A stretch of 51,437 nucleotides of DNA from Jejuia rubra (GTDB lineage Bacteria; Bacteroidota; Bacteroidia; Flavobacteriales; Flavobacteriaceae), in NCBI RefSeq assembly GCF_042684665.1, contig NZ_JBHULY010000007.1, forward strand, positions 1 through 51,437, in the 5' to 3' direction. The notes below the pieces were generated by a model. It did not search any database and was not told the DNA's origin. It saw only the letters and a program-made list of their open reading frames with translations. The position numbers were made by a program, and so were the translations under genes. This document shows, piece after piece, positions 41,360 through 50,000 of the stretch (positions within the stretch are counted from its first letter, which is position 1; each line of letters starts with the position of its first letter).

Positions 41360-41884
41360 CTATTTGATGCATTTCAGGATTCCTGCTATGTTCCCGAATT
41401 GTTTTTTCTTGGCATCTCTTTCAAGGTATCCTTCGTCGGTATACCACCTTACTTTTTCAATTTCTGCATTTTCAAGTTTATTAAAGGTTGCGTCATCCAT
41501 GGTCGCCGAGCTAATTGCGGTCCAAATGGTAGTACCGCCAGAATCTGAAAAGTCAGAAACTACAGTCTTGTTAAATTTTAGTTTGATTACTTCTCCCGAA
41601 ATTGACTTTAGCATAATAATTCCTCCTTCATTGATAACGAACATTTCGTAAGAAGTCAACCGGAATACAAGATACCTAGTATTATCTACTTTTCTAGCTT
41701 TGGCCCTGACACTGGCTCCAGTTCCGATACCTGTTGATATAAGGTCCGCTTTTGTTATACTAACCCCTTTAGTCTCTAAGATTTTTTCGTTAGTAAAATC
41801 GTCGGTTTCATTGATATGGTACTTACAATTTTGAGCAAAAGACAATGATCCGGTCAGTAAAATTAGGAGGGTAAAATTTTTCAT
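41360..41884 (-). CDS. Secreted hypothetical protein
   Basis: The 174-residue protein has a Sec signal peptide (FTLLILLTGSLSFAQ) and a mature part with alternating strands (YLVFRLTSYEMFVI, IIMLKSISGEVIKLKF). No family was recognised. It stands alone, convergent with the tRNA-His gene. No confident promoter was found; the 250-base region upstream is AT-rich and holds the terminator of the adhesin operon at its far end. Confidence 0.75.
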   Translation of the reverse strand: MKNFTLLILLTGSLSFAQNCKYHINETDDFTNEKILETKGVSITKADLISTGIGTGASVRAKARKVDNTRYLVFRLTSYEMFVINEGGIIMLKSISGEVIKLKFNKTVVSDFSDSGGTTIWTAISSATMDDATFNKLENAEIEKVRWYTDEGYLERDAKKKQFGNIAGILKCIK

Positions 41885-42080
41885 GTTGATTTATCAGTGG
41901 AATTATATAAGGTTAATAGCTACATACATCTATAATGCGTGAGCAAAATAATACAATTATTAAGTCCATCAAAACTACAGAGATAAAATGTGCCACCTTA
42001 AAGCATTCAAATATGATGGTTGGATCCAATCCAAGTTAGAGATGGGAGTTTTTTAGGTTTCGTTCGGCATACGAAATATT

Positions 42081-42108
42081 AAGGCCTTTCAAGAAATTGA
42101 AAGGCCTT
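42081..42108 (-). terminator. Terminator of the T9SS adhesin operon
   Basis: A 12-bp perfect stem AAGGCCTTTCAA/TTGAAAGGCCTT with a 4-base loop lies 26 bases after the last OmpA-family stop. The T-run on the minus strand is weak (TTAATATTT). Confidence 0.6.
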
Positions 42109-42134
42109 GTTTTAGTTGGCTATTTAGTTTTAGG

Positions 42135-44117
42135 TTATTGTACTTTTATTACAATGAAATTAGTACGTCTGTTAAGCTGATGTTCAGCTTCAGTACATCG
42201 AATTGTACCATCACAACCGTTTACCAATTGGCGTTCTCCAAAGCCTTTGTATTCAATTATCCTGGATTGGTCAATGCCCTCGGAAATTAAATACTGTAGC
42301 GTAGAATAAGCTCTTCTAGCGGATAATCTTTCATTGTATTCGCTTGGGCCCCTGGAATCGGTATGGGATTCAATTCTGATGGTCATTTCCGGGAAGTCAT
42401 TTTTCATCAAGTCAATAATTTCCGCTAATCTATTAGCATCAACTTTTCTGATTCTTGAACTATCAAAATCAAAGTAAATAGGGGTGTTAAATTTGGCCAA
42501 TAATGCCTTTGTTTTTTCGTCATCCATAGGGTCTGAAACGCCGTCTCCGTCTTCATTGCTATCATCGTCCGCGGAAGGAATTGGATTAATAGAGAAGTCT
42601 ACGGTAACAGATTGCGCATCGCTAGGTAGTCCTTTTGTTGTAACTGAAACACTGTTTTCTGGGTAACCTTCTTTGTTAACTTTTACAATATAATCTGTGT
42701 TTCTGTCAATATTAATTTCGTATTTACCGTCTTCATCTGTTTCAACATAAACGATTTGAATATCATCAGCATCGGATAATTTTACCAGAGCATTGGCGAT
42801 AGGCGTACCTCCAATGGAATCCATAACAGTTCCTTCCAATTTTAAACGTGGAATCCTATTAAAGCCATAAATATCATCATCGCCCATACCGCCTTCTCTG
42901 TTGGAAGCCATGTAGCCTGTTAGGCCGTCGTCATTCATAAAGAATGAAAAGTCGTCTTTGTTAGAATTTATAGGAAGTCCAAGATTTACAACACTTGACA
43001 GCAAATTGTTTTCATCATAAACCGTTGCGAAAATGTCCAAAAGTCCGAGGCCAAGATGTCCGTCGGAAGAAAAGAACAAAATATCTTCGCTATTGATAAA
43101 GGGAAATAATTCATTATCTTTCGTATTAATGATCTCTCCAGCATTTTGAAGGGGCCCGAAAGTACCGTCGTCATTGATATCAACATAATAAATATCAGAA
43201 CCGCCAAAACCACCGGGCATATCGGAAGCAAAATAAAGCTTGGATTCATCATTGCTTAGAGCAGGGTGACCGACGGAATATTCGGTGCTGCCAAACGGTA
43301 ATTCCTCTAAATTTGTCCATTCCCCATCTACTAATGAAGCACGGAAAATTTTAAGATTGCTGATACCGTCCTTATCTTGTTTTAAGCCATATTTTCCAAA
43401 GTTGTTTCTCGAGAAATACATGGTTTTGCCATCTTTGGTAACAATCGCAGGACCGTCATGAAATCTTGAATTGACATCTCCTTTCAATTTTGATTTATGA
43501 TGAATAATGGTATCGGCATCTTTTTTGGTAACATACATGTCCAAAAAAGGCTGTTCGTTCCATGCATATTTATGTTTTATTAAAGCCCCTTCATTGACAC
43601 TAGAAGCGAAATATACTTGACCATTTCTTTCAAACGCACCAAAATCGCTAAATGCGGAGTTGATATTTACTTCCTTAAGGATGTATTTGTTCTCGGCGTT
43701 AAATACGGCAGTGATAAAATCCGGGTCTCTGGAAAGCTTGTTCTTTTCAATAATACCCCCGGCATCCTTAAACTTTTTTAGCCAAACTCTAGATTCCTTA
43801 TAGTCCTTTAATCCTCTTAAGGACTGGGCGTACTTATAGTAATATTCAATCGGAACGTTTTCCTGTTGTACAGCTTGCTTATAATACACTACTGCGCTAT
43901 CAGGATTTCTCATATAAGCGTAGCAGTCTGCTAAGCGTCTTAAGGCATAGGCTTTGTTATAATCTTTTTTGACTAATTTTTTATAAGTTTCGGCGGCATC
44001 AACAAAAGCAAATTTATTAAACAGACTGTCCGCCCTTTTCTGTCTACCCTCTTGCGCGCTAACGCCAAAGAAGGTTAAAACTGCCAGACAAAATAGTAAG
44101 TAATGTTTTAGTTTCAT
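42135..44117 (-). CDS. PorE-like OmpA-family protein, copy 2
   Basis: The 660-residue protein has a signal peptide (LLFCLAVLTFFGVSAQ) and four parts in order: a TPR-like helical part (about 25-130), PD40/WD40-like propeller repeats (for example TKDGKTMYFSRN, SNDESKLYFASDMPGG and MNDDGLTGYMASNREGG), a carboxypeptidase-regulatory-like Ig domain (LEGTVMDSIGGTPIANA) and a C-terminal OmpA domain (YFDFDSSRIRK, ESHTDSRG, LSARRAYST) that should bind peptidoglycan. This order matches PorE-type T9SS proteins as I know them. An acidic linker (DDDSNEDGDGVSDPMDDE) lies before the OmpA domain. It is 75 bases from copy 1. Confidence 0.88.
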   Translation of the reverse strand: MKLKHYLLFCLAVLTFFGVSAQEGRQKRADSLFNKFAFVDAAETYKKLVKKDYNKAYALRRLADCYAYMRNPDSAVVYYKQAVQQENVPIEYYYKYAQSLRGLKDYKESRVWLKKFKDAGGIIEKNKLSRDPDFITAVFNAENKYILKEVNINSAFSDFGAFERNGQVYFASSVNEGALIKHKYAWNEQPFLDMYVTKKDADTIIHHKSKLKGDVNSRFHDGPAIVTKDGKTMYFSRNNFGKYGLKQDKDGISNLKIFRASLVDGEWTNLEELPFGSTEYSVGHPALSNDESKLYFASDMPGGFGGSDIYYVDINDDGTFGPLQNAGEIINTKDNELFPFINSEDILFFSSDGHLGLGLLDIFATVYDENNLLSSVVNLGLPINSNKDDFSFFMNDDGLTGYMASNREGGMGDDDIYGFNRIPRLKLEGTVMDSIGGTPIANALVKLSDADDIQIVYVETDEDGKYEINIDRNTDYIVKVNKEGYPENSVSVTTKGLPSDAQSVTVDFSINPIPSADDDSNEDGDGVSDPMDDEKTKALLAKFNTPIYFDFDSSRIRKVDANRLAEIIDLMKNDFPEMTIRIESHTDSRGPSEYNERLSARRAYSTLQYLISEGIDQSRIIEYKGFGERQLVNGCDGTIRCTEAEHQLNRRTNFIVIKVQ

Positions 44118-44192
44118 AGGGGTCTTGTTTTAATTAAATAAGCTAGGCTATGGTTTATGTATACACACGAACACTAAACTTAATTGGTGCCC

Positions 44193-46115
44193 TTATTCCA
44201 TTTTTACAACAATAAATTGTGTTCTACGGTTTAATTGGTGGTCGCCTTCTTCACACTTAGCACCATCCTCGCAACCATTAGTCAATCGTCTTTCTCCAAA
44301 ACCTTTATGCTCGGTAATACGGTCTGCCTCGATGCCTTTTGAAATCAAATACTCATATGTAGCATTCGCTCTGTCGATAGATAATCGATCATTGTACGAA
44401 AGAGATCCTCTTGAATCCGTGTGGGACTCTATCCTGATGACCATTTCAGGGTAATCCTTAGTCATCAGACCAACAATTTTATCCAATTCTTTTTTGGCAT
44501 CTTCCCTGATGCGGTTACTATCAAAATCAAAATATATCGTATTCAAACTCAAATCCGCAAGTACTACAACTTCTTGTTTCGGATTAAGTATGAGATTGGC
44601 AACAATTATAGATTCAATACTCGATAAACGTTTTGATGTAAACTCTCGGTAATCATCAATATATTTATTCTGACTTCCAACAATTTTATAGTCCTTGTTT
44701 CTGTCAATGTTGATTTCGTAAAAGCCATCTTTGTCCGTTATCATATCAGCGATTTGGTTTCCATCGGCATCCAATAACTTGATTTTGGCATTAGGGATTG
44801 GTTTCGTATTGATGGCATCCACCACTTGGCCTCTCACATTAAGTAAGGGTTTGCGGTAAAATTCGTAGATGTCGTCACTTCCTCGGCCACCTCTTCTGTT
44901 AGACGAAAAATAACCTGTAAGGCCGTCAGGATTCATAGAGAAACTGAAATCGTCTTTTTCAGAATTTACGGGAACGCCAAGGTTTACGATATCAGCAATA
45001 TTTCCGTCGTCATCTGTAATGGTGCCATAAATGTCCAAGAGACCAAGGCCAAAATGTCCGTCTGAAGAGAAAAACAAAATCCCTTCATTATTAATAAATG
45101 GTGTGCCTTCCTTATCTTTAGTATTGACAATTTCGCCAACATTTACAGGCTCTCCCAATGTGCCGTCAGGGTTGATATCTACGTAATAAATATCAGAGCC
45201 CCCGTAGCCACCCGGCATATCTGACGAAAAATAAAGTCTTGTATTGTCATTGTTCAAAGCAGGGTGTTGTGTTGAAAAATCTTTGCTGTTGATGGATAAA
45301 TCTTCAACATCAGTCCAAATACTATCTTTAAAAGTAGCACGGTAGATGTTCATATTGCTCACCCCTTTTTTGTCGGTTTCCTTGCCAAATCTGTTAGCCT
45401 TATTTCTTGAGAAATACATGGTTTTGCCATCATTGCTAATGGTTACAGGGCCGTCGTGGTAAAGCGAATTTACATCGCCTTTTAGCTTATAAGTATAGTC
45501 TGGCCTTCTTTTACTTCCTTTTTCGGTGACATAGATATCCAAGAAAGGTTGTTCGTTCCAACCATACAATCGCTTAACGGCAATTCCTTCGTCCCTGGAG
45601 GAAGTAAAATATATCTTCCCGTTATGTTCCAGAGCGCCAAAATCACTAAATTTTGAATTGAGACGTGTTCTTTTTAAAAAGTATTGTTTTTTAGCGTTGA
45701 ATACATGCGAAATAAAATCCAAGTCCCTTTCAAAATCCATAGTATTGGACACACCTCCAGAATCCTTAAAGCGTTGTAGCCATTCTCGGGATTCATCATA
45801 TTTTTTTATACCTCTCAGCGATTGGGCATAACTGTAATAATACTCAATCGGCACATTCTTTTGCTTAACCACCCTTTTGTAATAGCGGGAGGCCATTGCA
45901 GGATTTCGCATGTAGGCATAACAGTCTGCCAATCTTCTTGTGGCATAATCTTTATTATAATTTTTCCTAATAAGATCTTTATAAACCTCTGCTGCTTTAA
46001 CAAACGAAAACTTATTGAACAAGGTGTCCGCACGTCTTTGTCTTCCTTGTTGCGCGAATGCTGTTGAAGTCATTACTAATATGAGAGAAACTAATATGTA
46101 GTTTTTAAATTTCAT
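44193..46115 (-). CDS. PorE-like OmpA-family protein, copy 1
   Basis: The 640-residue protein repeats the architecture of its downstream neighbour: signal peptide (SLILVMTSTAFAQ), TPR-like part, PD40-type repeats (SNDGKTMYFSRN, NNDNTRLYFSSDMPGG, NPDGLTGYFSSNRRGG), a regulatory-like Ig domain (VRGQVVDAINTKPIPNA) and an OmpA domain (YFDFDSNRIRE, ESHTDSRGSLSYNDRLS). It lacks the long acidic linker of copy 2. The two are diverged tandem duplicates. It starts 19 bases after the PorP/SprF gene, so it belongs to the same operon. Confidence 0.88.
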   Translation of the reverse strand: MKFKNYILVSLILVMTSTAFAQQGRQRRADTLFNKFSFVKAAEVYKDLIRKNYNKDYATRRLADCYAYMRNPAMASRYYKRVVKQKNVPIEYYYSYAQSLRGIKKYDESREWLQRFKDSGGVSNTMDFERDLDFISHVFNAKKQYFLKRTRLNSKFSDFGALEHNGKIYFTSSRDEGIAVKRLYGWNEQPFLDIYVTEKGSKRRPDYTYKLKGDVNSLYHDGPVTISNDGKTMYFSRNKANRFGKETDKKGVSNMNIYRATFKDSIWTDVEDLSINSKDFSTQHPALNNDNTRLYFSSDMPGGYGGSDIYYVDINPDGTLGEPVNVGEIVNTKDKEGTPFINNEGILFFSSDGHFGLGLLDIYGTITDDDGNIADIVNLGVPVNSEKDDFSFSMNPDGLTGYFSSNRRGGRGSDDIYEFYRKPLLNVRGQVVDAINTKPIPNAKIKLLDADGNQIADMITDKDGFYEINIDRNKDYKIVGSQNKYIDDYREFTSKRLSSIESIIVANLILNPKQEVVVLADLSLNTIYFDFDSNRIREDAKKELDKIVGLMTKDYPEMVIRIESHTDSRGSLSYNDRLSIDRANATYEYLISKGIEADRITEHKGFGERRLTNGCEDGAKCEEGDHQLNRRTQFIVVKME

Positions 46116-46134
46116 AATAATCTAATGCTGTTAT

Positions 46135-47061
46135 TTAGAAATATCTAGGTGACTTAAGTTTAGAACTTACAAATTTGAATTCGTATATTAATAGTGCTTC
46201 ATGGGTACCACTGGTATAGCTTCTAATTTCAGAAAATGGATGCTCATAGGAGTATCCAATGCGAAGTTGCGGAGATATTTGAAAATCTAAAAACAGTCCC
46301 AAGGCCGCCGTATCCTGATTAATTCTATAGGATCCACCTAACCAAAATTTCTCATCATATAAAAAACTACTTGTTAAATCGAGAGAAAGGGGTGCTCCGT
46401 TGGTTGCTTTTAATAGGGCAGAGGGTTTTAATTTGAACTTTTCGCTTAGATCGATAACTACACCCGCTGTAGCGTAGTAACTTATACGTTCCAAGGCTTC
46501 AAACCCCTCATTCTTATTTCTATCAGTATTTAGTACTCTAGGAGCAGAAACTCCAACATAAACTCTATCAGTACTCCAATAGACTCCTAAACCAATATTC
46601 GGCGTCCAAACTCTTTGGTATCCTCTAAAAAAGTCATCTGCAACTATGGTAGGGTCATTTAAAAATTCTGCGTCCAGACTATACTGCGTAAAGCCTCCTT
46701 TTAAGCCAAAAGCCAAATTTCCTTTTGCCCCTGTTGGAATGGTATATGAAAAATCTCCATATAGATATGTGAAGTTTTCGTAACCCAAGTCGTCTTCAAT
46801 AAAGGTAAGACCTAGTCCAATCCTGTCATTCCTCAAAGGCGTATGTATGGATAAGGTTTGCGTAATAGGACCACCATCAAAACCAACCCATTGGCTTCTG
46901 TGCAACGCAATAATACTTAAGGCTTCCCTACTTCCCGCATAGGCCGGGTTAATAGAGATTGTGTTATACATGTACTGGGTAAACTGGGGCAACTGTTGTG
47001 CAACCCCAACCGTACAACTGAATAACGCAAAAGCGATTATGTAATGTTTAATAAGTTTCAT
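46135..47061 (-). CDS. PorP/SprF-family T9SS membrane protein
   Basis: The 308-residue protein has a signal peptide and the family opening QLPQFTQYMYNTISINPAYAGSREALS, followed by HRSQWVGFDGGP and barrel strands, ending GYSYEHPFSEIRSYTSGTHE and LIYEF. Members are outer-membrane barrels that help type B (CHU_C-tail) cargo reach or stay on the surface; SprF does so for the SprB adhesin in Flavobacterium johnsoniae. It lies 14 bases after the adhesin gene, matching the known cargo-SprF order, so it is probably dedicated to that adhesin. Confidence 0.92.
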   Translation of the reverse strand: MKLIKHYIIAFALFSCTVGVAQQLPQFTQYMYNTISINPAYAGSREALSIIALHRSQWVGFDGGPITQTLSIHTPLRNDRIGLGLTFIEDDLGYENFTYLYGDFSYTIPTGAKGNLAFGLKGGFTQYSLDAEFLNDPTIVADDFFRGYQRVWTPNIGLGVYWSTDRVYVGVSAPRVLNTDRNKNEGFEALERISYYATAGVVIDLSEKFKLKPSALLKATNGAPLSLDLTSSFLYDEKFWLGGSYRINQDTAALGLFLDFQISPQLRIGYSYEHPFSEIRSYTSGTHEALLIYEFKFVSSKLKSPRYF

Positions 47062-47075
47062 AGGTTAAAAGTTTA

Positions 47076-50000
47076 TTATTTGGTTCCTATATAGAGAGGG
47101 CCAGTGTAAGGTGGCAATCCACTATCTTTCAGTGTTATAATATAATAGTACGTTCCGTTTGGCACTGTTCCTGATGCTCCAACTGAAGCTTTATGAGCAA
47201 TACCTCCCCAAGAATCACGTCCGGTAGCATTGGCAGAATCTTCCTCACCAATTCTATAATCGCTAGATTCATAGATTAGGGCACCCCAACGGTTGAAAAT
47301 TTTAAGTTCAGCTGTAAAGCCACATAGCTCAATTCCTGTAATATCGAAGGAATCGTTAATGCCATCCCCATTTGGAGTTAAGGCTTTCGATACCACCACA
47401 TCATTGTCCTCACATGGTAAGACGATACAATCTGGCGTAATCTTCATACTGAACTCAGTGATATTGATACAGCCACTATCCAATCCTGTATATCTGAACA
47501 CATACTGAATGGACTCAGTTCCTGGACGGAAATCTAATGATGGCTGAAGCGTTGTAGGATTGAATAGGCTTCCATTCAATTCTGCATCCGTATCTCCTTC
47601 AATCATTTCCCAAGTACCTTCCTTGTTGTCAGAAGTTAAGAAATCATCCAATTCGATGATACCATCATCGTGACATCTATCAGGACCTGTAACTTGAGTA
47701 ATAACTTCATCCAGCATCACATCAAGAGTTTGTGTATAAGCTGCTTCATTACCACAGTCATCTCTTACTGTCCAAGTTCTTACAATCTGGTAATCCTCAA
47801 ATACTGTGTCATCAAAACCATTAACCTCATTAAAGACTACGGTTATGTCAGTAGAGCAATTATCAGTGAAATCCACACTTGGTGCATCCGGTATATCGGT
47901 ACAACTTACTGTCAGATTCGCTTCAAACGCCGTTGAAGGTACTGGTGCTGTGGTATCTACAACCGTAATAGTTTGGGTATAAGATACCGACAATCCACAT
48001 TCGTCAGTTGCTGTATAAGTACGTGCAATAGTATATGAACCTTCGCAAGCTCCAGCGGTATTTACATCTTCAACAGTTACTGATGCAGTGCCACAATTAT
48101 CGGTTGCAGTAACATTTTCCGGATCTGGAATAGCATCACATTCTGCCGTTACATCTTCGGGTAAACGTCCTTCAAAAGAAGGAGCAGTAGTATCCTCAAT
48201 GGTAAAGGTAGCATCTCTTGTTATTGCGTTACCACACTCATCTGTAAGCGTAAACGTTACTGTTTCAGTACCCGTAGCTCCGCAAAGGTCACTCAATCCA
48301 GAACTGTCGTTTGTTACCGTTGCACTTCCACATGTATCAGTTCCTGAGAAGGATGTCAACCATGTTGCAAAAGCACCACTCGCATCAGCTGTACCATCGC
48401 ATTCTACAGTCATATCCACTGGAACATTAGTCCAAGTTGGTGCAGTAGTGTCTACTATTCCGAAAGTGGCTTCCATTTCAATGGAATTTCCGCATTCGTC
48501 GGTAAGCGTAAATGTTACAGTTTCAGACGCCGTGGTTCCACAAATATTTTGTAAGCCAGAACTATTGTGAGTAACTGTAGCTGTCCCACAAGTGTCTTCA
48601 CCTGAGAATGAGGTCAACCACGCAGCAAAAGCACCGCTTGGGTCTGCAGTTCCGTCACACTCCACGGTCAAATCAGATGGAGCAACAGTCCAGGTAGGAT
48701 TGGTCGTATCCTCTATGGTGAAGGTTGCATTTTTAGTGATAGAGTTACCACATTCATCAGTTAGGGTAAATGTTACGGTTTCAGAACCGGTAGCGCCACA
48801 TAGGTCGCTCAGTCCGCTGCTATTGTGCGTCACGGTTGCTGATCCACAAGAATCCATTCCTGAGAATGAAGCTAACCATGTGTTGAAAGTAGCAACATGA
48901 TCTGCCGTGCTATCACACTCCACTGTCATATCTTGTGGCTCGTCGGTCCAAGACGGTGCAGTGGTATCTTCAATGGTGAATGTAGCTGTGGTGGTACTCG
49001 AGTTATTACAATTATCAGTTGCTGTAAATGTAACCGTCACTGCACCGGTAGCTCCACAAAGGTCGGACACGGACGTAAAGTCATTACTCCAAGTAACATC
49101 ACTACAATCATCACTTGCCATAGCACCTCCATTTGTGGTTAACCAGTTATTCAGGTCAGCCATATTTCCCGCACCATCACATTCAACGGTACTATCGGAA
49201 GCTGGTGTTGAAATATTTGGTCCAACAGTATCCTTGATCAAATATGTAGCAGAGGTAGTACTTGAATTACCACATTCATCTATAGCTGTGAACGTTACCG
49301 TTAGCGCCCCGTTGTCACATTTTACGGCATCGTCGGCGCCGTAGTCGTTGGTCCAGGTCACCGAGCTACAGCTGTCGGTAGCGGTAGCACCTGCATTGTT
49401 GTTCAACCACGCATTAAGCTGGTCCTGTGTATTTCCAACGCCGCACTCTATTTCGATGTTGGCGGTATTTGTATTGTCTATTACCGGATTTGTAGTGTCC
49501 TCTATGGTGAATGTCGCATCTGCAGTAATGAAGTTGCCACACTCGTCGGTAAGGGTGAACGTCACCGTTTCGGTACCGGTCGCCCCGCAAAGGTCGCTCA
49601 GTCCGCTACTGTTGGTAGTCACGGTAGCCGTTCCACAGGTATCCGAACCAGAGAAGGAGGCCAGCCAGTTGGCAAAGGCACCGCTAGGGTCGGGGGTACC
49701 GTCGCACTCCACGGTCAAATCCGCAGGGGTGTTGTCCCATGTTGGGTTGATGGTATCTTCAATAGTGAAAGTCGCATCGGCAGTTATGAAATTGCCGCAT
49801 TCGTCCGTAAGGGTAAATGTTACGGTCTCGGTACCCGTAGCGCCACAAAGGTCGCTCAGTCCGTTGCTGTTATGGGTCACTGTAGCCGTACCGCAGGTAT
49901 CCGAACCAGAGAACGAGGCCAGCCAGTTGGCAAAGGCGCCACTTGGGTCTGGAGTACCGTCGCACTCTACGGTCAAATCAGATGGAGCAACCGTCCATGT